The position numbers were made by a program, and so were the translations under genes. The notes beneath the pieces were generated by a model. It ran no database searches. It saw only the letters and a program-made list of their open reading frames with translations, and was not told the DNA's origin. Below are positions 44,847 through 53,114 of a DNA stretch of 64,000 bases, in pieces (positions within the stretch are counted from its first letter, which is position 1; the number at the start of each line of letters is the position of its first letter). The DNA comes from Butyricicoccus pullicaecorum (GTDB lineage: Bacteria; Bacillota; Clostridia; Oscillospirales; Butyricicoccaceae), in NCBI GenBank assembly GCA_018366035.1, contig JAGZIW010000005.1, positions 1 to 64,000 of the forward strand, given 5' to 3'.

Positions 44847-44921
44847 TATATTTACCGACAGTCACATTGCTGCTTTGTGCCCGCTAGAACTCCATAAAAA
44901 GATTAAGTATCCTACATGAAG

Positions 44922-44962
44922 AATGCCCGAAACCGTACATACATGAGCCGGTTTCGGGCATT
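44922..44962. terminator. Bidirectional terminator between NSS gene and hemerythrin
   Basis: Fourteen-bp stem AATGCCCGAAACCG/CGGTTTCGGGCATT with a 13-base loop, followed by TTTT on the plus strand; convergent genes on both sides. Confidence 0.92.
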
Positions 44963-44988
44963 TTTACGCTTCTGGATTCTTTTTATCT

Positions 44989-45483
44989 CTATTCATTCGG
45001 TGCCCAATCTGCCGCATACTGTGCATCAAGCCTTTGCAGGGTCTCTGGTGATAAGGAACGCTCTGCAAATGGATACAGCGCATGATTCTCCTTATCAATA
45101 TGTGAACGAATCAAATGGACATATCCCATCGCCTGTGTCAAGATATCCAGCTTGTTTTCAGGCGTACACGTATTTGCATAGTTCTCTACGGCACGCTCCA
45201 GCTGCATGACATACAGCCTTCCCATATTATGCTCTACCAGCATACCATTTTTTACAGAAGGTACTGCCACCTCTCCGAGCTCGTCCAGCATCGCCTGAAA
45301 CAGCAGAACTTCCTCTTTTTTATGATGACGCGCATCTGCATAAGAGCGGATAAATGCAATATCTGCTCGAAATGCGTGTACATCAAATTCATTTTCCTCC
45401 ATGAGCGCAATACATCTGCGCTCTAAATGCTCACAAAACCGAGAAATTTCTTCATGCTCGGAAAGCAGCGCCTCTATCAACAT
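44989..45483 (-). CDS. Hemerythrin-domain diiron protein
   Basis: 164 residues, four-helix bundle with the hemerythrin-like metal ligands: EHEEI near residue 9-13, HHKKEEVLLF near 53-62, EHNMGR near 83-88 and HIDKENHALYP near 128-138. Such proteins bind O2 or NO, or serve in iron and redox sensing. It begins three bases after the hcp stop, so it is translated from the same mRNA. The pairing with hcp points to nitrosative or oxidative stress handling. Confidence 0.92.
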   Translation of the reverse strand: MLIEALLSEHEEISRFCEHLERRCIALMEENEFDVHAFRADIAFIRSYADARHHKKEEVLLFQAMLDELGEVAVPSVKNGMLVEHNMGRLYVMQLERAVENYANTCTPENKLDILTQAMGYVHLIRSHIDKENHALYPFAERSLSPETLQRLDAQYAADWAPNE

Positions 45484-45486
45484 ATC

Positions 45487-47109
45487 TTACATTCCTCCAA
45501 TAAGCAGGTCGATATCATCTTCTACCGTCCCAATGCCCGCAATTCCAAAGTTTTCCACAAGAACCTTTGCAACATTTGGAGACAGGAATGCTGGCAGGGT
45601 CGGTCCCAAATGGATATTCTTCACGCCCAAGTATAGCAGTGCAAGCAAAACAATAACCGCCTTTTGCTCATACCAAGCGATATTATAGACGATTGGCAAA
45701 TCATTGATATCCTCCAGCCCAAATACCTCTTTCAGCTTGAGTGCAATGACTGCCAATGAATACGAATCGTTGCACTGCCCTGCATCTAAGACACGCGGAA
45801 TCCCGTTGATCTCTCCCAAATTTAGCTTATTGTACTTATATTTTGCACAACCTGCTGTCAAAATTACGGTATCTTTTGGCAATGCCTTTGCAAAATCTGT
45901 GTAATAGTTCCGACTCTTTGCACGTCCATCGCAGCCTGCCATTACCACAAACCTGCGAATCGCACCGCTCTTGACTGCATCTATCACCTTGTCTGCCAGC
46001 ACCAACACCTGATTGTGCGCAAAGCCTCCCACGATTTCACCGGTCTCCAGCTCAATTGGCGGTGCACATCGCTTTGCATGTGCAATCAGCGCTGAAAAAT
46101 CCTTATATCCGTCAGCGTCTGCATCAATATGCTGACAGCCCGCAAACCCAACTGCACCTGTTGTATAAATACGCTCCCGATAACTCTCCTCCGGCGGCAC
46201 CAGACAATTGGTGGTGAGCAGCACCGGTCCACGAAAAGACTGAAATTCTTCCTTCTGTTTCCACCACGCATTTCCATAATTACCCACAAAGTGCGAATAC
46301 TTCTGAAATGCCGGATAATAATGTGCAGGCAGCATTTCTGAGTGGGTATACACATCTACGCCAGTTCCCTCTGTCTGCTTGAGCAGCATTTCCAAGTCGT
46401 GCAAATCATGACCAGAAATCAGGATTGCTGGATTGCTGCGCACGCCCAATTTCACCCTTGTCATCTGTGGATTTCCATAAGCGCTTGTGTTTGCCTCATC
46501 AAGTGCCGCCATGACCGATACACCATATTGACCAGTCTGCATACTCAGATCAATCAGTGCATTGATATCCAGATTGTCATCTCTTGTTTTTGCCAGCGCT
46601 TGCTGTAAAAAAGCATCTATTTCGTCATAATGCTTTCCAAAAGCATGAATATGATGATTGTATGCCGCCATTCCCTTGAGCCCATACGTAATCAGTTCAC
46701 GCAGACTGCGTACATCGGCGTCCGCTGTCTCTAAAACACCAACCGCTTTTGCCTTTTCTTGCCAATTTCCGGAACCATTCCAAAAAGCAGGTGCATCTGC
46801 AAGTCCCTTTGCCAGTTCCGTTGTCTGCGCAATCGTCTGCCACACACGCTGTCTGATTCTCTCATCGTCAAAATTTGCATTGGTAATGGTAATAAATAGA
46901 TTTTCTGTCACCAAAAAATTGGCATCGTCCGGAATTGACTGACCAACTGTACGCAGCTTTGTCAACACGCTGCACAACTCTCTTGTTACATACACAAGCA
47001 GATCCTGCAAATTTGCAGTCTCGGCTTTCTTTCCACATACACCTGTATGTGTACAGCCTGTGCAGCCGGCAGTCTCCTGACATTGATAGCAAAACATTTT
47101 AGAATCCAT
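45487..47109 (-). CDS. hcp: Hybrid cluster protein (hydroxylamine reductase / NO-stress protein)
   Basis: 540 residues. N-terminal cysteine motif for the cubane cluster: C7-YQ-C10, C16, C19 and C25 in the first 27 residues. The hybrid-cluster ligands lie in the second half, including SGHDLHDLEMLL near 230, TTNCLVPP near 300, GCQHIDADADGYKDFS near 325, DGRAKSRNYYTDF near 390 and TAGCAKYKYNKL near 415. Known members reduce NO or hydroxylamine. The gene leads an operon with hemerythrin and has a promoter whose -35 is poor. Confidence 0.97.
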   Translation of the reverse strand: MDSKMFCYQCQETAGCTGCTHTGVCGKKAETANLQDLLVYVTRELCSVLTKLRTVGQSIPDDANFLVTENLFITITNANFDDERIRQRVWQTIAQTTELAKGLADAPAFWNGSGNWQEKAKAVGVLETADADVRSLRELITYGLKGMAAYNHHIHAFGKHYDEIDAFLQQALAKTRDDNLDINALIDLSMQTGQYGVSVMAALDEANTSAYGNPQMTRVKLGVRSNPAILISGHDLHDLEMLLKQTEGTGVDVYTHSEMLPAHYYPAFQKYSHFVGNYGNAWWKQKEEFQSFRGPVLLTTNCLVPPEESYRERIYTTGAVGFAGCQHIDADADGYKDFSALIAHAKRCAPPIELETGEIVGGFAHNQVLVLADKVIDAVKSGAIRRFVVMAGCDGRAKSRNYYTDFAKALPKDTVILTAGCAKYKYNKLNLGEINGIPRVLDAGQCNDSYSLAVIALKLKEVFGLEDINDLPIVYNIAWYEQKAVIVLLALLYLGVKNIHLGPTLPAFLSPNVAKVLVENFGIAGIGTVEDDIDLLIGGM

Positions 47110-47145
47110 ATAAAAAACTTCCTTTCTCGTGCAATCGCTATCCTG

Positions 47146-47189
47146 ATTATACGAGAAGCTGCGCCAATACTACGTTGTAAATATAACAA
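47146..47189 (-). promoter_or_regulatory. hcp promoter with candidate CRP/FNR-family site
   Basis: Minus-strand -10 TATAAT at 47146-47151 with no recognisable -35. An imperfect palindrome with arms TTGT and ACAA (47175-47189) is centred about 33 bases upstream of the -10 centre, near position -42, the class II location for CRP/FNR-type activators such as HcpR. The hairpin at 47213-47243 further upstream probably ends the neighbouring ferredoxin transcript. Confidence 0.4.
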
Positions 47190-47339
47190 AATTCAAAAAT
47201 TTTCAGTCCAACACCAAAGTCGCTCCGCGATTTGAACGCGAAACGACTGTAAAATTGCAGACAGGGTATCTGTCCCGAATTTTGTAATGACAGGGCACAA
47301 ATTTGGAGACAACTCAAAATCTCTGTATTCACTTATCAT

Positions 47340-47924
47340 TTACGATTTTTTATTTTTCAACTGGCAGATCCCCTGCGTCATTGTCCCCATCGGACAGTAT
47401 ACACACCATGAGCGCGGCTTAAACAGGAGCATTGTTATAAGTCCCAATACCGTAGAGGTTAGCATCACACTATAAAATCCGAAGGCAAACTGTGCAACCC
47501 ACGGGACTACTGACGCTGTGCTGGAGGCTGCAAATTGCCATGGCAAACGGAATGTCCAGAGTAATGTTACGACCTCGCGCAGATCGGAGACATTGGCAAA
47601 TACCAAATAGGTTGTAAACAGCATATTGGCAAACATCATCATAAAAAATGTGAGAAAGGCATAGCGGAACCACTTCTGTTTCAAAAAATTCGGCACAGGC
47701 TTGTTGCGGGATAATCCAAATTTTCCGCCGAGCAGTTCGAACAGCTGCCCCCTTCCGCAATAGCGATTGCAATAGCTTTTATTACCCTTTACCAAGGCAA
47801 TCCCTAGTGGCACAAAGAAACAAATCAACCCCAGCCATGCAAATAAAATATTGAAAAATCCCAAAATCAAATAAGCCGCCGACACGATCCACAAATGATC
47901 ATACCATTTTTTTTGCTTTTTCAT
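47340..47924 (-). CDS. Membrane 4Fe-4S protein (NapH/NosR C-terminal-like)
   Basis: 194 residues with four or five membrane spans and two cysteine clusters on the cytoplasmic side: SYCNRYCGRGQLFELLGG near 50-67 and SWCVYCPMGTMTQG near 173-186. These CxxxCGRG and CxxCPMG motifs match the C-terminal part of NosR/NirI- and NapH-type membrane iron-sulfur proteins, which pass electrons between quinone or flavin donors and soluble partners. Its ATG overlaps the ferredoxin stop (ATGA), so both act together. The role in this anaerobe is unknown. Confidence 0.82.
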   Translation of the reverse strand: MKKQKKWYDHLWIVSAAYLILGFFNILFAWLGLICFFVPLGIALVKGNKSYCNRYCGRGQLFELLGGKFGLSRNKPVPNFLKQKWFRYAFLTFFMMMFANMLFTTYLVFANVSDLREVVTLLWTFRLPWQFAASSTASVVPWVAQFAFGFYSVMLTSTVLGLITMLLFKPRSWCVYCPMGTMTQGICQLKNKKS

Positions 47925-48118
47925 GTCTTTTCCTCCTGCATCATTGTGATTACCGTTGCCGGACAGGTTTTTGCACACAAACCACAGCCAATACAGGCAT
48001 CACGGTTCACCTGTGCATGAATACCGGTTGGAATGGAAATCGCTCCGCGCGGGCATATCTTCATACAGGCTCCGCAGGATACACACAAGCTTGTGTCCAC
48101 AAACGCATAACGCTTCAT
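47921..48118 (-). CDS. Two-[4Fe-4S] ferredoxin
   Basis: 65 residues containing two complete clusters: CVSCGACMKICP (first) and CIGCGLCAKTCP (second). A typical clostridial dicluster ferredoxin fold, cytoplasmic electron carrier. I chose the ATG at 48118 (GAGG eight bases upstream). A GTG three codons earlier, with AAGGAG six bases before it, is equally possible and adds three residues. Translationally coupled to the membrane 4Fe-4S protein. Confidence 0.92.
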   Translation of the reverse strand: MKRYAFVDTSLCVSCGACMKICPRGAISIPTGIHAQVNRDACIGCGLCAKTCPATVITMMQEEKT

Positions 48119-48233
48119 ACTCGACACCTCTCTCTCCTTGATTTCTTCTCTAATATATCAAAAACTTTTTCCTCATTCCGTGACCGAATCACCTTGACAA
48201 AAAACTAGCCTTTATGTTTACAGGCTATAAAAA

Positions 48234-48266
48234 AACAGTACAGCCCTTTATAGGAGCCGTACTGTT
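48234..48266 (-). terminator. Terminator after the hydrogenase-like gene
   Basis: AACAGTAC/GTACTGTT outer stem with GGCTCCT-like inner pairing; TTTTTTT follows on the minus strand. A second hairpin with TAGCCT/AGGCTA and TTTTTT lies immediately beyond. Confidence 0.88.
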
Positions 48267-48279
48267 GCTCTATCAAATT

Positions 48280-49794
48280 TTATCCCTCAATGAGGTCATC
48301 TAAAACATCAATATAAGGGGTTTCACAGCAAATTTCCACAGGGGCTTTCTTTGCATACACACCCACCGCCGCAGCTGATTTGGCAATCGGCTGCATCGTA
48401 CCCGCACCGGCAACACAGCCGCCCGGACACGCCATGCCTTCCAGCAGATAGCCGTTATACTTCCCAGCCTTTGCCATCATCATAAGCTTCTTACATTCTG
48501 CAAGCCCTTGCGCGCTTGCAACCGGAATCTCACATTCTGGTTCCAGCTTCTTCATGCTGTTGACCACTGCCTTGGCAACACCGCCGCTGACTGCAAAATT
48601 GCGGCCATCGGTACTTGCCTCGGAAAGGATCTCCTCCGCCTCAATTTCTTCCAAGTTGATATTCTTCGCATGAAATAGACCCATCATTTCCTCAAAGGTC
48701 AAAACAAAATCTACTTCACTGCGTACCGTGCGGCGTCTTGCCTCAAGCTTCTTTGCCGCACAGGGTCCAATAAATACGACCTTTGCTTCCGGATGCTGTT
48801 TCTTAATCAAACGGGCAGTCAAAACCATCGGTGTCAGGGACATGGAAACGCAATCCTTGAGTTCTGGGAACTCCTGCTTTGCCATCATTGACCAAGCCGG
48901 ACAACAAGAGGTTGCCATAAACGGGATTTTTTCCGGTACATGCTCCAAAAAGTCCATTGCTTCCTGCGTTGCACAGAGGTCTGCACCCACAGCGACCTCA
49001 ACCACATCGGTAAAGCCCAACGCCTTCATTGCTGCACGCAGCTTTTCCGGTGTGACCTTGGGACCAAATTGACCGACAAACGCAGGTGCTACTGCTGCAT
49101 AAACCGGTGTTCCCTGCTTCATGGACTGAATAAGCTGGAAAATCTGTGCCTTGTCTGCAATCGCACCAAACGGACAATTTACCAGACACATACCGCAGGA
49201 AACGCACTTATCATAGTCGATTTCTGCACGGCCATACGCATCAGATTTGATGGCATTGATACCACAAGCCTTTGCACAAGGACGCTCCTGCTTGATGATT
49301 GCGCTGTATGGGCAAACATCTTGACAGCGGCCGCAGCGGATACACTTTTCCTGATCGATGACCGAGCGGCCATTGATGACATGAATCGCATCTTTTGGAC
49401 ACACCTCTGTACATGGGTGTGCCAAACAGCCCTGACAGCCTTCTGTTACAATAATGTGCTTTTCCGGACATGCATGGCAAGCAAACTTAATAATGTTAAT
49501 AAGAGGCGGTTCATAATACTGCTCACTGGTTGCGCTGTGCTCAATTCCATCTGAAATTGGTGCATCTGCGGCTGCTGTGCGCACCGGCATACCCATTGCC
49601 AAGCGCAGACGTTCACCAATGATTGCACGCTCTAAGAAAATACTCTCACGATAGGACGCACGCTCTCCCGGCAGGATCTCATAAGGCAATGCCTCCAGTC
49701 TTTTTACATAGTCTTCACCTTCATACGCCATACGTGCAATTTCAGTGTACACACGACGACGAATATCATTGATACTCGTATAAACGCCTCTCAT
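48280..49794 (-). CDS. Monomeric [FeFe]-hydrogenase, group B-like
   Basis: 504 residues. N-terminal iron-sulfur domain: extra cysteines C106/C109 and C120-C132, then two 4Fe-4S motifs CIRCGRCQDVCP (151-162) and CVSCGMCLVNCP (197-208). The H-cluster domain has L1 TSCCPAW (C297, C298), L2 as GPCAAKK (C345) in place of the catalytic-group MPCxxK, and L3 EGMACPGGCVAG (C456, C460). All four H-cluster cysteines are present. The TSCCPAW/GPC pattern fits group B enzymes of Clostridia, whose physiological role is unsettled; H2 metabolism or sensing is expected. It stands alone with a good promoter and terminator; maturation genes HydEFG are not in the window. Confidence 0.92.
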   Translation of the reverse strand: MRGVYTSINDIRRRVYTEIARMAYEGEDYVKRLEALPYEILPGERASYRESIFLERAIIGERLRLAMGMPVRTAAADAPISDGIEHSATSEQYYEPPLINIIKFACHACPEKHIIVTEGCQGCLAHPCTEVCPKDAIHVINGRSVIDQEKCIRCGRCQDVCPYSAIIKQERPCAKACGINAIKSDAYGRAEIDYDKCVSCGMCLVNCPFGAIADKAQIFQLIQSMKQGTPVYAAVAPAFVGQFGPKVTPEKLRAAMKALGFTDVVEVAVGADLCATQEAMDFLEHVPEKIPFMATSCCPAWSMMAKQEFPELKDCVSMSLTPMVLTARLIKKQHPEAKVVFIGPCAAKKLEARRRTVRSEVDFVLTFEEMMGLFHAKNINLEEIEAEEILSEASTDGRNFAVSGGVAKAVVNSMKKLEPECEIPVASAQGLAECKKLMMMAKAGKYNGYLLEGMACPGGCVAGAGTMQPIAKSAAAVGVYAKKAPVEICCETPYIDVLDDLIEG

Positions 49795-49839
49795 TCAGGG
49801 GACTCCTTTCACATTCACTTTCTTTCATCATTTGTTTTT

Positions 49840-49868
49840 AGTATAATATGTTCTGCTCTTTTTTGCAA
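49840..49868 (-). promoter_or_regulatory. Promoter of the hydrogenase gene
   Basis: TTGCAA, 17-base spacer, TATACT on the minus strand, about 45 bases upstream of the start codon. Confidence 0.7.
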
Positions 49869-50105
49869 TCCCTATCCCACATCTTGCTCATTATTTGCTG
49901 CTGATATTACTATTTTTTGTTATATTTATGTGCTTTTACATCACTTTGTATGAGTATATTTTGAATATATATACATATTTAAGCAATGTTATTCTCACCA
50001 TTTCAAAAATAAACGTAAAATCTCACGCAATTCGTATCATTTCACAGTATACCATTTCTATACAGCTGGTCATACTATAAGCAAATTCCCCATTCTGTTC
50101 TGTGT
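49869..50105. other. A/T-rich divergent spacer, no gene
   Basis: Lies between the back-to-back hydrogenase and pepF promoters. A 61-codon A/T-rich frame exists on the plus strand but lacks a ribosome site and has low-complexity composition. Confidence 0.6.
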
Positions 50106-50134
50106 TTGACAATCTCTTGTATCCATGTTAGAGT
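50106..50134 (+). promoter_or_regulatory. pepF promoter
   Basis: TTGACA, 17-base spacer, TAGAGT; about 75 bases before the pepF start. Confidence 0.55.
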
Positions 50135-50209
50135 TGTCTTACGATTTCGCACATATACACATATATAAGCAAGTGCCACAAATTTACCTTGAAAGCGAGG
50201 AGATATTTC

Positions 50210-52021
50210 ATGTCAAAATCTATTCCTGTCCGCAGCGCCTGTGATCCACAATATCAGTGGACATTGACCGATATTTTTCCCAGCGATGCAGATTGGCACA
50301 GCTGCTATGCCAAGGTCAGAGATTCTATTGATTCTTTGCGCGGTTACGACGGACATCTCTCTGACAGTGCAGACACGCTGCTGTCCTATTTAGAGCTCGG
50401 TGACCATCTGAGCCGTCAGCTTGATGCCCTTGCAAACTATGCCCAGCGCAAAAGCGATGAAGATACCCGCAATGCAGTTTATCAGGAAATGACCACACAG
50501 TTTACCAATCTGGCTGTCGCTGTCAATCAGGCAGACGCTTTTTCTACACCAGAACTTTTGGCAATTCCTGATGATGTGCTGCATGATTTTTATACCACCT
50601 GTCCAAAACTTACGCATTATCGTTTACAGCTTGACCGTATCCGCCGCCAGCGCGCGCACACACTTTCTCCCGAATGTGAAGCGCTGCTTGCCTCCGCAGG
50701 TCAGCTCAGTCAGGCTCCTGATGAAATTTTTTCTCTGCTCAATGATGCAGACATGCAGTTCCCTGACGCACTCGACCAAAGCGGGCAGCCACATGCAGTT
50801 ACACATGGTACTTTCATTCCCCTTTTGCAATCGACCGACCGCATACTGCGCAAAAATGCTTTTCAATCGCTTTACCATGTATATCAGCAGTTTCGAAACA
50901 CCTCCTCTGCGATTTTGAGTGCACAGATGCAGCAGCTGCAATTCTTTGCAAATGCACGCCGCTACGAATCCGCTCTGCACGCTGCGCTGAACGGCACTGA
51001 GGTCCCAGTGGAAATCTATCACAACCTCATCGCTTCTGTACGGCAAAATCTTCCAGCAATGCACCGCTATGTCAAGCTGCGCAAAAAGCTGCTCGGTGTC
51101 AACGAGCTGCATTTCTACGATCTCTATACACCAATCGTTGCCGACCAAGACGTTCAGATTGACTATGAAGCCGCCAAGCAGATGGCACGTGAAGCCCTGA
51201 TGCCGCTTGGTGAGGAATATCAGCGCATGTTGGAAGAGGGCTTTCAAAACCATTGGATTGATGTCTACGAAAATCAAGGCAAGCGCTCGGGTGCATATTC
51301 TGCCGGACCGTACGATTCTCACCCCTATGTGCTGCTCAACTATACCGACACGCTGAATGACGTATTTACCCTTGTACACGAAATGGGACACGCACTGCAT
51401 TCCTATCTGTCCAACAAAAATCAGAGTGTCACCTATGCAGGTTATGTTATTTTCGTTGCAGAGGTTGCATCAACCTGCAACGAATCGCTTCTCATGCAGC
51501 ACCTGCTGGGGCAAACGACCGATAAGCGCCGCCGTGCATACCTTATCAACTATTTTCTGGAACAGTTCCGCGCGACACTGTATCGGCAAACGATGTTTGC
51601 AGAATTCGAGTTTTGGTGCAGTGAACAGACCCGAAAGGGGCAGCCGCTGACTGCAGAAGCACTGTCTGCCAAGTATCAGGCGCTCAACCATGACTATTAT
51701 GGAGACGATATTGTGCTCGACCCAGAGGTTGCATTGGAATGGGCAAGAATCCCTCATTTCTATTACAATTTCTATGTTTATCAATATGCAACCGGTTATG
51801 CCGCTGCCATCGCACTCTCTCAGCGTATCCAAAAGGAGGGTGAACCGGCTGTACAGGATTATCTCTCCTTCCTTTCCAAGGGCTGCTCAGAAGATCCTGT
51901 TTCGCTTCTGCGCGGCGCGGGTGTGGATATGGCATCTCCTGCCCCTGTAAATGATGCCCTGAAACTGTTTGATCAGCTCGTTTCCGAGCTTGAATCCTTG
52001 CTTACAGAATCTCCATCATAA
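50210..52021 (+). CDS. pepF: Oligoendopeptidase F (M3 metallopeptidase)
   Basis: Cytoplasmic zinc peptidase that trims peptides of roughly 7-17 residues. 603 residues. The zinc site is HEMGH in FTLVHEMGHALHS near 385-397, with a downstream glutamate in AEVASTCNESLL near 417-428, and IPHFYYNFYVYQYATG near 520 matches the family's conserved tail. The PepF-type N-terminal oligopeptidase domain precedes it. The ATG at 50210 follows GCGAGGAG; a start at 50189 lacks a site. Monocistronic with a very strong terminator. Confidence 0.96.
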   Translation: MSKSIPVRSACDPQYQWTLTDIFPSDADWHSCYAKVRDSIDSLRGYDGHLSDSADTLLSYLELGDHLSRQLDALANYAQRKSDEDTRNAVYQEMTTQFTNLAVAVNQADAFSTPELLAIPDDVLHDFYTTCPKLTHYRLQLDRIRRQRAHTLSPECEALLASAGQLSQAPDEIFSLLNDADMQFPDALDQSGQPHAVTHGTFIPLLQSTDRILRKNAFQSLYHVYQQFRNTSSAILSAQMQQLQFFANARRYESALHAALNGTEVPVEIYHNLIASVRQNLPAMHRYVKLRKKLLGVNELHFYDLYTPIVADQDVQIDYEAAKQMAREALMPLGEEYQRMLEEGFQNHWIDVYENQGKRSGAYSAGPYDSHPYVLLNYTDTLNDVFTLVHEMGHALHSYLSNKNQSVTYAGYVIFVAEVASTCNESLLMQHLLGQTTDKRRRAYLINYFLEQFRATLYRQTMFAEFEFWCSEQTRKGQPLTAEALSAKYQALNHDYYGDDIVLDPEVALEWARIPHFYYNFYVYQYATGYAAAIALSQRIQKEGEPAVQDYLSFLSKGCSEDPVSLLRGAGVDMASPAPVNDALKLFDQLVSELESLLTESPS

Positions 52022-52088
52022 AAGACCTCTGTTTTCTTACAAGAAAACGATTCCATCAACAGGAACAAGAGCAGAACTGCTAAAAATG

Positions 52089-52129
52089 ATACCTCCTAAA
52101 TAGATAGGAAAAATCTATTTAGGAGGTAT
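52089..52129. terminator. Exceptionally long perfect hairpin terminator
   Basis: Seventeen-bp perfect stem (arms 52089-52105 and 52113-52129) with a seven-base loop and TTTTTATG after it, between the convergent pepF and glycerophosphodiesterase genes. A separate 18-base palindrome, GTTTTCTT-AC-AAGAAAAC, lies at 52031-52048. Confidence 0.92.
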
Positions 52130-52188
52130 TTTTATGGTGCTATCGTGGCGTAATGGATACCTTCGCCGAAAAAGCAAGGTCTGTGTGT

Positions 52189-52986
52189 TCACATCGAATT
52201 TGATTTCCAATTCTCCCACCATGCGGTAAATGCCGCTGTATCATCGGTCTTGAATCCGGTCAATCCCCTTGTACAAATCTTTTTCCAGCCCTCCGGCGTG
52301 TCTCCAAGATTTGCAAACACCATCAGATTGCGTGCACGCAGCCATGCAATATCCTCGCGTTCCAAGGCGTCGATATCCAATCCAATTTCAAATAACTGCA
52401 TTTGTGGAATCCGTTCTTTCCATTCAGGGGTCAGCCGCCCGATATTCGCGCCCAGTTTCACCCCTTCGGGCACACCATAGGTGTTCACATATTGCTGTAT
52501 TTCTGCAATGAGCGCCGGATCACTGGCAAAAATAACACAGTCATTTCTCTTATCAAAAGCTTGCAGCAGTCTGCAAAGCTCCGGCATCATTCCCGAAGCC
52601 TTATATTCAATTTCCAGAATGATCCTGCGTGTTAAATCGTGCACCCAGTCAAACAAATCAGACAGCCGCATCAGCTTTGCCGTGCGGGTATCCGCAGCAT
52701 CTCCCAGCAAATGGTTTGCATAAGAGATGTCCAAGGTCTCAAGTTCTTTCCAAACACATTGTTCAATTGGCTTGGAACACGGCATATTAGAGCCCTGACT
52801 CATACGCTCCAAAGTTGCATCGTGATGAATCACAATGACACCATCACATGTCATACGGATATCAATTTCCACGCCCTCAATTCCAGTACGATATGCGGCA
52901 CGAAAAGCCTCAAGTGTGTTCTCTGGCGCAGCCTGACAAACACCGCGATGTGCCATTCTCCAAGGACCGGTGTACTGCTTTTTCAT
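52189..52986 (-). CDS. Glycerophosphodiester phosphodiesterase family protein
   Basis: 265 residues, TIM barrel of the GDPD family. Active-site motifs: AHRGVCQAAPENTLEAF (12-28) with catalytic His and Glu, GVEIDIRMTCDGVIVIHHD near 38-56 with the EID metal ligands and second histidine, then LEIEYK near 124. No signal peptide, so cytoplasmic, unlike GlpQ of Gram-negatives. It releases glycerol-3-phosphate from phospholipid head groups. The ATG at 52986 follows AAAAGGAG. Confidence 0.93.
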   Translation of the reverse strand: MKKQYTGPWRMAHRGVCQAAPENTLEAFRAAYRTGIEGVEIDIRMTCDGVIVIHHDATLERMSQGSNMPCSKPIEQCVWKELETLDISYANHLLGDAADTRTAKLMRLSDLFDWVHDLTRRIILEIEYKASGMMPELCRLLQAFDKRNDCVIFASDPALIAEIQQYVNTYGVPEGVKLGANIGRLTPEWKERIPQMQLFEIGLDIDALEREDIAWLRARNLMVFANLGDTPEGWKKICTRGLTGFKTDDTAAFTAWWENWKSNSM

Positions 52987-53114
52987 GGTGTTCTCCTTTT
53001 CTCCCGCGGTCAGAACGTACCGCACACTTTCTCTGCTTCACTATACTGCGAATACCCAGCAATGTCAACAAATTTTTTGTGACAATTTACGCACCCTATA
53101 ACAATTTTAACAAT

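Noticed and set aside
49895..50080. 61-codon hydrophobic frame between the hydrogenase and pepF
   Set aside because: A/T composition alone explains it; no ribosome site, lies between two promoters.
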